From Diphasiastrum complanatum (Eukaryota > Streptophyta > Lycopodiopsida > Lycopodiales > Lycopodiaceae): 64,000 nt of DNA. Below are positions 33,053 through 43,984 of this stretch, piece after piece (within the stretch, counting starts at the first letter, position 1; each line of letters opens with the position of its first letter). Under the pieces are notes generated by a model. The model had not been told where the DNA came from. It worked only from the letters and a program-made list of their open reading frames with translations, and did no database searches. Made by a program: the position numbers and the translations under genes. The stretch lies in contig CM055101.1 in the NCBI GenBank assembly GCA_029204225.1, positions 61,277,340 to 61,341,339 on the forward strand. Reading direction: 5' to 3'.

Positions 33053-33113
<61 letters not shown>
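30877..33113 (+). repeat. Macrosatellite, four units of ~490 bp each with a (CT)n core
   Basis: Each unit has the same order: AAATCAGAGTAGCATGAAC; ATGAATGGCATCACA; a CA-rich part; CCTAAAC..TAAAACCTAAAC (near 31001, 31810, 32311, 32800); TCCCGAACCGTACGGTTATA or a variant; AACAAGAAACATTTGAACCA; GGGAGTGTTGGTTA; then (CT)n (31259-31344, 32006-32079, 32561-32594, 33055-33113). The second interval is 300 bp longer because a copia scrap and a partial duplication are inserted. A conserved frame ending in (Ser-Leu)n recurs in each unit. Confidence 0.85.
31583..31712 (+). pseudogene. Copia RT/RNase H scrap inside the macrosatellite
   Basis: One frame reads FSNNPEKYHWGLAKRVL, a stop, then YLKVTTDFGIVF. 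This matches the copia stretch just before the RNase H domain (compare LGKRVLRYIIGTRDFG at 16805). The ~130 bp piece sits between two copies of the unit segment, so it was captured during array growth. Confidence 0.75.
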
Positions 33114-33114
<1 letters not shown>

Positions 33115-33599
33115 AGGCAGAAATTTTGTAATCTTAATATTTCAGCTGAGGTGGTAATAACCTAGCATTGTTTAGACACAAATTGCCAATGTTTATCAGA
33201 TATTTATTTCTAAAAAGTAAAAATGTAAGAGCAGGTGTCGGAATGCACCTCAGAATAAGATATGGTATACTGCCTTAAACAAATCCACATATTCCGAGGT
33301 TTGTTCTGACCTCTACTAATTCCCACCCATTATCAACAGGTTCATCAATAAATGCAGAGATTTGTTTCTAAAATGTGTAGATATATTTTCATAAATCCTA
33401 ATGTAAAATAAAATTGAGTGTATTCCTACACTACAAAATGTGCATCTACAACAAAAGATAGGAGATAAACAATTATGTAAAAAATTATGAGCAAAGGAGT
33501 GGGTTTCTTTCCTTGCCTAATCTCAACCCAAAATCTAATCAATCTAGCATCAAGGAGATGAAGTTAGTTGTCACGCGTAGATTTGTTCCCATGAGAGCG
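33114..33599. other. Spacer with CACTA-like words
   Basis: No gene. It has CTCAGAATAAG, GGTATACTGCC and TTCCGAGGTT (33226-33310), close to the subterminal motif of the CACTA ends, and CACTACAAAATG at 33429. It may be the remnant of another CACTA end. Confidence 0.4.
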
Positions 33600-34242
33600 A
33601 TAACATAGTTCAGATTTCAGCATGAATGGAAGATTCACATCTAACTCTACCATCCACTAGCCCTAAGCATTAACACTACATCCATTAACACTAGATCCGC
33701 AATGAAGATAGCTTACTCTTTCTCTCTCTCCCTTTCTCTCTCATAAAAAGTATAAAAACATGCAATCCCAATAACAATCAGATCTAACAATTAGCAAAAC
33801 ACAATAAAAGCATGAGAGATGGAGTAAAAGTGATAGAGAGCAAGGACATTCATAAATCCATTTCACAAGAGATCCAATCTGCTTTATTGAAATGAAGATA
33901 TGTACATGTGTAGGAAACTCGAGTTGGTCTCTTTTTATAGTAGAGAGGAGGACCCCTGGCCTCTGAATCCTATTGGTCCATTTCTGCCTCCCTAACTATT
34001 CAAATTTAAAAAAGAGTGGGAACCATCCAAAATAGGAGGGAAACCCAACTTTATTCACTAACTTGACATTTATGCCCTGTGACATTAAAAGTCCTGCAAA
34101 AAGGCCTAAAGTCCTTTTATTGATTTTCTAATTAATAATTAACAATGTGATCATCGGGTTGGACTTACACACGTAGGGTGCCAAATCCCTCTCACTTATT
34201 AACTAGGGTTAGGGTTGCCTTGGGATCTGCAAACCCTACAAC
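33600..34242 (-). repeat. LTR of a minus-strand element, TATA box inside
   Basis: On the minus strand a purine tract GGTGGGGGATAATG is followed by TTGTAGGGTTTGCAGATCCC, a good PPT-LTR start near 34242. Further on are GGACCAATAGGATTC and a TATA box CTACTATAAAAAGAG (about 33930-33945). A GA-rich stretch follows (33715-33745). This resembles the LTR arrangement at 3970-4335 and 14931-15430 (AATAGGATT, TATA, GA/CT-rich tail). The lower boundary is approximate. Confidence 0.6.
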
Positions 34243-35700
34243 ATTATCCCCCACCAAAACTGGTGGCGGTCCCACAACACCTGCGAGATGCAGTTACTGT
34301 GGGCTTTTATTTGTTTCATGTCGAATCTTTATTAAATGATACTGCACCTTCTCCATTAAATTGAGTTGGGCAGTGTTGAAATCTAAATTGTGCGACAAAA
34401 ACAACGGTGGGCTCCGGGGATCCACTTTGAAGTTGTCCAGGCTGTGAATCGAGATTCCTAGAAGCCTCCCATCATTGCGACATGGAAATACAATCTAGCC
34501 ACCGGTAGCTGATCCTTAATGCTCTCTGACACCATTGGCTTATTTGAATCGAACGCCAAAGAAGGAAGGCAATCATCCCATCGTGTTGCCACAAATGCCA
34601 ATAGAGTCAAATCTTTTGCAAAGAGTGCCGATTGCCTCACTGTGGGATTAGGAGAGTGTGTATACTCCCGTTGGTCTGCTTGTAGTGCCCGGTGGAAATC
34701 CACTGAAATTTTTCAACTGTAAGGTTGGTGGATGATTGGCCAGTTCAGCGTATGGATAGTAATTTTGTCATGGCCAATCCCAAATCCTTCCACTTATTCA
34801 TGCATGACATTGGAACAGAATATGGATCTACGCGCAATTGGTGAGGGCTGGCCACATAACTCCTGATGGATTCTGGAGTTTTCTCAAAAACTGTAACTCT
34901 CCAAGCTGGCTGCTCTCCCAATGCGGGTATTTTATCTAACTCTTTGTCGGCCTCTATTTCAGAGGTCTTACACTTGAGGACCCACCAACCACCACACAAG
35001 GACTCATGAGGATGTCACGCTCAAAAGCTTTGAATCCAGTAGTAGTATCATGGATCTATTCGAATCCTCTTTCAAGGGACTGGAGTTCAAAGGGTGCAGG
35101 GCTCTGGGGCATTACAAAAACTTCTGAGGCTCCAAGGGGGTCAGAATCATCGAACATGTCCATGAAATACTGGGTGTTTGGGAAAACAGCTCGGATCTGT
35201 GGAGGAGAGACAGCCTGGGCAGCTGTGATGGGAATGGTAGCCCCAATGGTCACAGACTGTGCTTGAGAGGAAGCAAAGACGAGGGAAGCATCAGAGGCGG
35301 GGGTAATAGGTGGCTCAGTGTGAATAGCAACAGGGGGTGGAAGCACAATTGAAGATGTTTGCCTAGTACGACGTCGTGATGCGGAAGGCGAGTTAGGAAT
35401 GATGATTTCGTTGCGTGGACGACGTCGACTATGTGAGCTGGATGCTTGTTGAGATAACTCTGTCGGTGCTTCTTCGTAGATAGAAAGCATGGAATCCATA
35501 CAAAAACCATGGATTTTATTTTCAAGGTGGGAGGCTGCGAGTGACATCATAGGGCCAATAGCAAATTGTTGCTTGGTATTGCTCTTGATGGCTAGTTTGA
35601 GCTCTCCAAAGATGGTCTTGGACCAGTTATATGGTTCCAGAGGAGCCTTGGCTATCTTGGCATGAGACTAGCGGGTGAAACCACATGCTCTATGAAGCTA
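34243..35700 (-). pseudogene. Unrecognised retroelement ORF, second family member
   Basis: The minus-strand coding trace, in order, is AKIAKAPLEPYNWSKTIFGE and LKLAIKSNTKQQFAIGPMMS; a Ser/Arg-rich part (SHSRRRPRNEIIIPNSPSAS); a Pro/Ala-rich part; YFMDMFDDSDPLGASEVFV; then, after a frameshift near 34990, the shared module ELDKIPALGEQPAWRVTVFE with TPESIRSYV. It ends with TRWDDCLPSLAFDSNKP (34458-34703). The shared module matches NELAYIPTLGAQPEW..FEWDPAAIKAYI at 14545-14670. The function is unknown. The position directly before an LTR suggests a gag-like or accessory ORF of a non-autonomous LTR element. Stops and frame breaks make it a pseudogene. Confidence 0.5.
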
Positions 35701-35887
35701 ATTCAATCTGTAGAGGAATGAAAACCTTATTATTGACAAATAAAGAATCAATGCACAGAGCATCTACTTTTGTCTATCTCTGATAAGCTTCTAATGCTGA
35801 ATTTGCACACTTGATCTTTGATCAATCTCATCTTCAATCGTCAACAATCGTCAACCTGAATACTCAAAGCCTATTAGTTAGACAGGT

Positions 35888-36076
35888 GTCTATATTTCAA
35901 TGTGTTGACACTCGTCGAGCCCATGCATGTTGGGGATTTTACTATATGTACAATTTTCTCTTTGTAATCGATAACTTTTGTTGTGCCATCTATAAGAGCT
36001 TGTGAGGAGTAGCTATGGTGATTGTGTGATGTGATCTGCATACTGCACTAGATTCTATCAGAATTTCAACTTAATA
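35888..36076 (+). repeat. LTR 3' half, left copy
   Basis: It matches 39259-39437 in the same orientation: GTCTATATTTCA.TGT, GAGCCCATGCATGTTGGGG, TATATGTACA.TTTTCTCTTT and GATTGTGTGATGTGATCT. It is followed by TTAATATCAGAGCG, a decayed Met-i primer site. The 5' part of this LTR is missing. Confidence 0.7.
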
Positions 36077-36154
36077 TCAGAGCGTTAGGGTGCTGCAGGT
36101 ATGCAGAATCCGGTGAAGCTATGGGATAGCGTCTTTCACTAGGAGGAATAACAC

Positions 36155-36586
36155 TCAGAGCATCTCAGGAGAGAGGACTCCATACGGGGTATAGGTAGTC
36201 CAGATGGCATGAGACAACAAAGTTCCTTTGATCGAAGCTTTGGGGAAGATCAAAACGTCATAGGTGGATTCCGGGGAGAATTCACGGAGGAAATCTTGCA
36301 GTTCGGTGGTTTCGGGAAAATCATCGGTGTTGGCTACGTTATTCACTGTGTGGACAGCCGTTTGGCGCAAGGGGGCTTGCATGGCTATGCAAAGAGCAGT
36401 TACAGAGAGCCATAACAATTTACAGGGACATATTTGGTCAAAAATTGAGAAAATTTGGAAAATTTCCAGTTTTGTGGGGTGTTGATGGATTTCTTGGAAA
36501 ATTGGCTTGTTTGCAGTCAATACTGCATCAATTGGATTGCCTAAATTGCATTTGAAAGGCAGAGGTAGGGCGACCTCAGCAGGCAA
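36155..36586 (-). pseudogene. Open frame of 143 codons, unrecognised
   Basis: The frame is uninterrupted from an ATG at 36586, with NVANTDDFPETTELQDFLRE and STYDVLIFPKASIKGTLLSH. I know no family for it. It may be the 5' part of the minus-strand ORF at 34243-35700, separated from it by the LTR copy at 35888-36076. Alternatively it is non-coding leader of the plus-strand element between the LTR pair. Confidence 0.35.
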
Positions 36587-39030
36587 GAATCTGCAAGTTG
36601 AATCTCAGGAAAAGCCTGAGTGAAGCCCAATAAATCCTTCTATTCTTTGAAACTAGGGTTTTCAGATGAAAAATCATGGATCTCTCTCTCTCTCCACATA
36701 ACTATTTCTGGAGCTGTAAAAGGCTAGTGGAGGGCGCCCTGGTACTGTGAAGATGGTTGTAAGAGCCGCGGGCGGCCGTGGAAAGGCAAGGGAGATGGAT
36801 CAATGTTTAGTTGTGGCTGCCATAGCAAGGAGTAAGAAAAACCTTGCAAAGATGAGGAAGAAGGGAGGATGGAGTGCGGACAGCACTCGTGCGCGTCCAG
36901 CCCCATTGGAGCGCCAGCGTATTGAGGGTGCTAGCGAACCTAGGAACATTCTTCGGCGTGCAGAGGTAGGAAGAGCCATAGGATGAGGCTCCATCAAGAT
37001 CGACGATTGATATCAAATACTCGGGGAGTATTGTGAGCCTTTGGATGGTGAACCACCATTGGATGGTGAGATAAAGGGCTCATGAAAGGTTGAAGAGGTC
37101 CGAAGGGCCATTGAGGCTTCAACTTTAAGAAAAATTTCCAGTTTGAGATACTGAAAGGGACCTGAAGTCCATATTTGGGATTTCTTCATTAAAAATCTTC
37201 TTTGTAAAGAATTAGTTCATTTTGCAAGCAATTCCTTTGGAAAGGGATAACTTTGGCTAGAGGGCACCGATTTTGGCCATCCTTGGGCCAAAATGACCCT
37301 TGAAACTAGTTGCTCAGAGCCAGCGGATAGAGAGACGTCATAGAGCAAGGAAAAACACATTTTGGAGTGTTTTTGTCACCATTCTATCGAGCGGAGTGCG
37401 GGTGACCTAGTGATGGGCTACATTCGCCATTTGGGTACCTTGACCAGGATCGGAGACATTAGATGAGCACAGTATGTGGATGACAAGTCCATTGGGGTGG
37501 CACTCAGGGAGATGCTGCAGTTGCTCAGGTATGATATGTCATTTGATGTATGGATGATGTTCTTTAGCTGGTGCATCATGTGGTGACCTAGGGATGGATC
37601 AAGCCTACTTGAAAGTTGGTGGCATGGAGTGTACCTGGGGTGGTACATATCCTGAGGGCATGGAGTGCATTACGGGGTGATGTGAATCCAGCATGCCCAT
37701 GGTTGTGAGCCAGTAGGGATGGAGATGGTTACTCATGGAGTGACAGTTGATACTTTGGTGAGTGATCAGGTGAGTTGCATGGGTATATGCACAGTAATCT
37801 CCAGGTTGTCATCACATGTTGTTTCTATCCATCATCATTTGGTAAGCAGGATGCAGCTTTTATTAGATCCAGTTGGAATCTAGTTGCACTATAGATGGAC
37901 AAATTCTTGGGGAGCTATCAGCAGGTAATGGATACATAGTGATCAGATGGTACATGGTATAGGGTTCTGGAGCTATCCTACCTGATATGCTATGGATCGT
38001 GCATGAGTTTCTCATCATGATGATGGATCTAGTTTGTATTTTCTTTGGCTTGGACACTATGATGGATGTGTTGGTGGTCAAATCGGAGTTGGCAACGCCA
38101 AGCATGGGAAGTTGAGCCTACATGGGATGTAGGAGAGGCAGATTATCATTTTTATCTCTGGAATATAGGCGAGCTACTCAGGTATAGCCTATGGTGAGAT
38201 TTGTGTACATTCATTCATTGAGTCCTTGGTAGACTCTTGTGCTTGGAGCATGGGGAATGGATGGGGATTAGCTTTCAGGACTTATTGGACAACTGGATAT
38301 GCTTGGACGTGAGGGCATCTTGTTACAGGTGTGGGCCATGGTTGAGGACCTGATTTGGAGTCTAGTGGTGTAGCAACGGATCTACAAGTAGCACAGGTGT
38401 TGGTATGACAAGATACCACTTATGGGCAGGCCTTGGTCATGTATTTGACGCTTTATCATTCGTGTTGGTTTTCATAGGTGTGTGTGGACTTGCATGTTAC
38501 CTTGTCACGGGGGTCTAGATCTGAGTCGGAAATGTATGTGGTTGTGCAGTTGCTACGTTAGAGGCAAAGTAGTCATTTTATGCTCTTTGACTTGTCATTA
38601 TGTCTACTAGTTGTTTATCTGGTGAGGGTATAGTCTTATGGTGGCAGTAAGATTTCCTCAGGTTGAGCCTCAGTCGCTCATGTATGTCAGTTTTACAGGT
38701 TTGTGCTTGTAAGTGTATGATAGGATGTTAGCCTAGCTAGATGGAGGATGTAAGCCTCATGGTGGCAGTGGAATTTCCTCAGTTTGAGCCATGTCGCTCA
38801 TGTGGTCCACTTGTGTTCGAGTCGGATTGGGGACGAGTTAGTTGGTCGAGAGTATGGTAGACTCTCTGTATGAGCATTGTGTTTACATGATACTTTGTGA
38901 GTCAAACCTAGTGGTTTGTTGGTGTGCTTGAGTGTGAGTCAAGTACAGAGTAGTAGGACATGCATAACATCTTTTGGACACTCCAGACATTGCTACAAAT
39001 TATTGTTTTTCACTCTTATCACATTTGAGC
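36587..39030. other. Interior of the LTR pair, no recognisable gene
   Basis: 2.4 kb with no retroelement enzyme motif. A GC-rich patch at 36730-36980 encodes basic frames on the plus strand that I cannot identify. From 37400 the plus strand is TGG/ATG-rich. A ~47 bp duplicate with ~122 bp period (38637-38683, 38759-38804; TGGTGGCAGT.., TTTCCTCAG.TTGAGCC) is present. It looks like decayed coding DNA of a non-autonomous element. Confidence 0.45.
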
Positions 39031-39258
39031 TTAAGGGAGACAGTTAGAAATCAGAGTTAATCTGATATACATTTTATGTAAGCTCTAAATGTGATAATGT
39101 AATTAGTGTACAGCTAATTAGATTTACTATATTTGGTTGTGACCGGGACGTGACCCATCATTGACTTATCAATCGGGCACTTGACCCATAGCCGGCTACT
39201 TGGGTTAGCTGAGTAGCCACACGTAGAGAAATTAGCCTGTACAGTATATTTTGTCTAT

Positions 39259-39437
39259 ATTTCAGTGTATTAACACTTGTCGAGCCCATGCATGTTGGGG
39301 CTTTTACTATATGTACAGTTTTCTCTTTGTAATCAATAACTTTTGATGTGCCATCTATGAGACTTTGTGAGGAGTGGCTATGGTGATTGTGTGATGTGAT
39401 CTACATACTGCACTAGATTTTATCGGAATTTCAACTA
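39259..39437 (+). repeat. LTR 3' half, right copy
   Basis: Partner of 35888-36076, with about 10 mismatches by eye. A purine tract AAGGGAGAC at 39033-39041 could mark the PPT and the full LTR start. The element would be a ~3.5 kb non-autonomous LTR element inserted upstream of the CACTA transposase. Confidence 0.7.
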
Positions 39438-39637
39438 AAATAACTTTTTATTGTATGTTCTAGATGGAGGCTATAACTTGACTATTAAGCTTATGTTGGA
39501 TATGGGAAATGTTCATGTGAGATATCCTTGCTATTGGTTCGATTCATGCTATTATATTAAATTTTATGTGCATCCACAAATTTTCTTTCAATTCGAACGT
39601 TGGACCCACGATTAAGTTGGTTGTTTTGTCTCAATGC

Positions 39638-42352
39638 AGGGCTCCAAACTAGTGGCTACAATGCATGCCCCATTTGTGGTGAGTATTTGCAAGCACGTCA
39701 CTCACAACATCTATGAAAGATGGTTTATGAGGGCCACACTAGATACCTTCCACCCGATCACCCTATGCGTGATGGGCTAATTGGTCAACGTCCTCATTCC
39801 ATGAAGGTACGATACATATTTGGGCCAATTAATGGTACGTCATTTATTTATTTTATGATTACTCTCTTTATATTTCTTCTAACGATATATAATCTGCATT
39901 AAATGTGTGTGCTTGTTTGTTAGTATTTTAGGCAAGTGATTGGCTTCAGATTTGGAGATCCAATCATGTTCTAGGGCGACTCCCTCCCGACATGAAGAGG
40001 TTATCAATATTTCATCAACTCCCATATTGGGAGGAATTGTTGATAAACCATTTTTTGGACCCGATGCACATATTTGAGAATGTCGAGAGCACGATTTGGG
40101 AGCACTTGACTGGGGCCAAAGATAAAAAAAGATGCATGAGATGACTTAAAAGAAGTGGAAAGGATGGTCGATTTATGGCCACAAACGGTGGGGACTTCGA
40201 TTGTCCTACCAAAGGCCCCATGGATCTTCTTGAGGAGAGAAGAGACGATTGTAAAGAGGGCAATAGCCTCATTTCGAACTCCAACAGGACACATGCGATG
40301 CCTAAAGGGTGCCTTCAGAAGGGACAACAAGCTAAGTGGACTAAAGTCTCATGATTAACATTAATTTTTATAGGTTGACATGGCATGTTTTTTTACTTTG
40401 CTTCCACCTCAACATTGTCGATTACATTTTATATCATGTCTTGTGATTTCATGATGATCTCATTGTGCATATATGTATCTCAATGACCAAATTGTTTTTG
40501 TGCATGCAATTTGTGCTTCCCTTGGTGTTGAAAGGGTTTTTGACAGAGGAGTTAAGGAGTGCAATCTACAAAATCAGTAATCTGGTGAGGTATGGTGAAT
40601 GTGCATGCAATTCACATCATTTTTTCTTGGGGTGATTCAAGATGATGATCTTACTAACGTGTATGTCGTTGTTGTTTCTCTTTCTTATGAGGATACATTT
40701 CATCCAAGGAGATATCACTGGCATACATTGAGGCGGCAAGACAAAGCTCCATCGAGGTAGTGTGTTTGATTGAGAAGCACTTTCCCACATCCATTCTCGC
40801 CATTCAAATGCATCTCATTGTGCATTTGGTAGATGAGGTGGCCATTGCAGGTACATCATATACTTGCACCAATTGCCTACTCTTAGACTATTGCTATTGT
40901 GGTAATTCCTATGTTCTCTCACTAACATTGATCTATTTTTTTAATTCAGGCACTATCCATAGCCGTTGGATGTTTTTCTTGGAACGATTCATGAAAACAT
41001 TGAAAGGCTTCGTAAGACAAAGAGCAAGGCCTAAGGGTAGCATGGCGGAAGGATGGCTAGTGAAAGAGTCCATGGTTTCACGGAGTTCCTTGCTCATAGC
41101 GATCCTTCTATTCCTCGTCATTGGGATAAGAAGGATGATGAGGGTGTTGTTGGGGAGGTTCCTCAAGGAAAAGGAGCAATCATGAGAATGAGTGAGTCCT
41201 TCAGGGAGAAGGTAAATAAGTTTTGCATTCTTAATAGCGAGGAAATGCAAAAGTGGATTTTGCTATACAAAGAGGCCAAGGCTCGTAGACAAACCGCTCG
41301 AGCCACTTTCAGGAGAGTGCATAGAAGACAACCATATCCACCTGACCTTGTCCTTCTACCCAAGGATATGATGAGAGCCTTAGAGAAGCCTCGACAAACA
41401 ACCAGGAAGTAACAGAGAGAGAGCGGGAATATGCAAGGGGGTGCGATTTACATGTAGCTATGATGATCAACATTCACATGTTTATCAATATGTGCAATTT
41501 TGTACATGTTTGTTGTATCCCCAACACATTTAGTTCCATTTCGTTCAGTACAAAAAATACAATGCATTGCGGACTCATGGACGACACTTTTGTACATAGA
41601 GCGCATTGACAAAAATAGAAACACGTACGATTGTAGAGTCATGGCAAATTTTACCCAAGAGAGTCGATCAAGCATGACGGACACCAATTTACTCTCTTCT
41701 CAACTTGAATATTGTGGGACAATCAATGACATCCTTGAAGTTGGATTTAGGCAATTCAGCTTCTTCATATTTTATGTCAAATGGTTCAAAGTTATTTGCA
41801 ATGGTCCCAATGCAACTGCCAGGAAAGATGACAGTGGTTATTTTGCCATTGACTCTACCAAGCTTTGGACAAATCAAAATGATACATTTGTTTTTCCTCA
41901 ACAATGTGAGGAGGTATATTTCTTGTATGTCTTCAAGATATCTATGCTCTTTTGTTGTCAATCAATCGATTTTCAATGTACTACAAAAAGTGTATATTGT
42001 GTATAGTAATACGCAAGCAACTGTAGTATAGCTATGGATACTAACTACGAATCAATGTTTATGGTAACATCGATTAGTTACAGGTAGTCTTTCACCCCAG
42101 TCGTTTAGATCCCAAATGGTGGTACACGATTCAAGTCGCTCCTCAAAGTAAAAGAATTTTTGAAGATAGAGATGTCGTGGAGGACATGGCACTGCCATTT
42201 GGTGCACCTCATGAACAAGATTGTGATGATGGATTTGATGACACAATTTCAGAGGATGATCATGTGCAAGCTTCACAAGATAATGATTATGTTGAGCATG
42301 ATGCATCATCATCGGATGGTTTGACAACACATGACACACCTTCTCTATAATG
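39638..42352 (+). pseudogene. CACTA transposase (TNP2/DUF4218/DUF4216), intron-containing, broken
   Basis: TNP2-type transposases cut and move CACTA elements. Blocks in order: LQTSGYNACPICGE; YEGHTRYLPPDHPMRDGLIG; donor GTACGTCA at 39834, acceptor near 39926; LPYWEELLINHFLDPMHIFE with NVESTIWEHLTGAKDKK; LWPQTVGTSIVLPKAPWIFL; CLKGAFRRDNKLSGLKSHD, the GLKSHD hallmark; LPLVLKGFLTEELRSAIYKI; DUF4218 part EKHFPTSILAIQMHLIVHLV; intron 40851-40949 (GTACAT..TTCAG); RWMFFLERFMKTLKGFVRQR with ARPKGSMAEGW; DUF4216 part YCGTINDILEVGFRQF, FYVKWFKV and FPQQCEEVYFL; after a last intron VVFHPSRLDPKWWYTIQVAP and an acidic tail ending at 42350. A frameshift in the A-run near 40124 and a stop (TGA near 40138) break it. 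The upstream exons are missing, perhaps through the LTR element insertion. Confidence 0.88.
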
Positions 42353-43360
42353 ATCTCCAAGTGAAGATCTTCAAGAATCCTGTCACATGCAAACCAAAAG
42401 GACACCTGTGGAGCATGAACCACCCAACCAATATGGAGAGGCTAGTCAATACCCTAACCAATCCACCCCCAAGCCACAGTGAAGAACACAAGAGAGGAGA
42501 GTAGAAACTGGCTCAAGAATCATAATTCTCTTAGGGGGATGGACAAGTTTCCATAGGATATATCCTCTCCAAGAGAGAGAGAATATTTTTCCTAGGAGTC
42601 CCATGCAACCTAAACTGAGCTGTTGACCTCCTATTCTTTCATTAAAACAGTCTTCACATGCATGTGCTCCTATGTCCAATTATAGGTCTGGGCCCTCATA
42701 TGATTATTAATTACTTGATACGACCACAAACGGAATGGCATAGCATAACTAATAATCACATACAACTGGAGTGACCAGCTATCCACGTCAAGAATTATTC
42801 CGATTCTCTTATACAGGACATGGACATTACATTCTTCCCCCCTTGAACCACTTCTATCTCTAGAAGTGAAACCTAGGGAAATTCTTCTTTATGCTTTCGA
42901 CCCTCTCTCACAAATCATTCTCGATCTCACTCGTCGTCACCATCGCCATTAGCTTTTGAATATCAACTTATTAATGATGACGCTATAGGAGATATTTGGG
43001 TAGAATTAGAGATGGACTCATTTGGTTTGGCAGATTTGTCACATGATGATGCGACAAATGATAACGATGAACCACAAAATGAATAAGTGAGACAGTATGA
43101 TGTATTTCAACTCATTTTAATATTAATCAAATTGCTCATAGATGCAATTACACTCTATTAATTGACTACTTGACATCGAACAAGAAGTCAATGCATGTGA
43201 GTACACAATTTGTGATCAACATTTTTTTGTGGTACATAAATTTCTTTATTCACTTGTGCATATGGCAACCAATGTTGATAGAAAATGGAATTCAATGTGT
43301 TGATAGGTAACAGATTCCAAAAGTGAAATCCATTTACATTTTGTTTTATATCGTGGTTTA
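42353..43360. other. CACTA 3' non-coding region
   Basis: No gene recognised. A short acidic coding trace in the plus strand, ELEMDSFGLADLSHDDATND near 43003-43070, could be an additional exon with an acidic tail, but I cannot place it. Confidence 0.35.
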
Positions 43361-43363
43361 TAC

Positions 43364-43750
43364 CGAGGGGCTTTTTTTTCATCAGTCTCAATATTACCCC
43401 TGGTTAGCAGAGTGTCCTGAATGCCTTTGGCCACCTAGACCCTATTTATAACCCTCTCTATAGATGTCTCAAAAACAAGTTCAAATTTGGTAGGCTTATA
43501 CCAACGTCAGCCTTGGTATACTCCTCAAATTAGCTTCTGTATTCTGATGTATGTTCTGAGGCCCTCCAATGGATTTGTAACTCTCTTTATAAATGTTTCA
43601 AAACCAAGTTCAAATTTGGTAGGCTTATTCCGAGGCCAAACACCGGCCCTGATGCTTGAGCATTCCGCTCTCCCCGCGACTCATTTTCTAAACTATCTTG
43701 CAAAGAAATGTTCAAAAAAAGCCTTGGTAATCGCCTGCCCTCTTGTAGTG
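43364..43750. repeat. Right subterminal region with 126 bp repeat
   Basis: It contains ACCGAGGGG, CCTTGGTATAC, CTGAGGCCC and TTCCGAGGCC, the counterparts of the left array, plus a direct repeat of ~54 bp (43449-43502 and 43576-43629; AAGTTCAAATTTGGTAGGCT). Near the end GCCTTGGTAATCGCCTGC mirrors GCCTCGATAATCAAGGC of the left side. It terminates TTGTAGTG. Confidence 0.6.
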
Positions 43751-43984
43751 TCGGCCGTTGGATGACGAATACAATACGTGGCAATTGTAGATCTATGGTG
43801 CAAATTGAAAACATTTTACAAGCCCTTGCTTATATGGCTGGCTGCTCTTGCCAAATTCAAGTTTTTCTCCTTTAAAAAGACTATGTAGAACATGATCAGA
43901 CAGATCTTGATTCTACTAACAAAATGCATAGTTTACTTGACAAAAGATGATAAAGCAATGAACGCAAACTCAAAACATTTATAT

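Larger units (their letters stand above)
29287..43750 (+). mobile_element. Candidate 14.5 kb CACTA (En/Spm) transposon with nested insertions
   Basis: The left end reads CACTACAACATTTTG and the right end, reversed, reads CACTACAAGAGGGC, so the first eight bases match. Three-base flanks are CCG and TCG (two of three identical). Both ends carry many copies of a CCTCGG/CCGAGG-type subterminal motif with GGTATA next to it (29356-29590; 43364-43640), the type of array on which CACTA transposase binds. A TNP2-like transposase lies inside, reading toward the right end (39638-42352). The interior also contains a macrosatellite and two LTR element relics. The boundary is a proposal: the TIR is short and the target duplication imperfect. 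Confidence 0.5.

Noticed and set aside
30877-33113. CRISPR-like array
   Set aside because: Units are ~490 bp direct tandem copies with microsatellite cores. There are no short repeats with unique spacers, and the DNA is plant nuclear.
33429-43750. CACTACAAAATG at 33429 as the left end of the CACTA element
   Set aside because: Flanking bases (CTA against TCG) do not match and there is no motif array after it. 29287 has both a better flank and the array. Not fully excluded.
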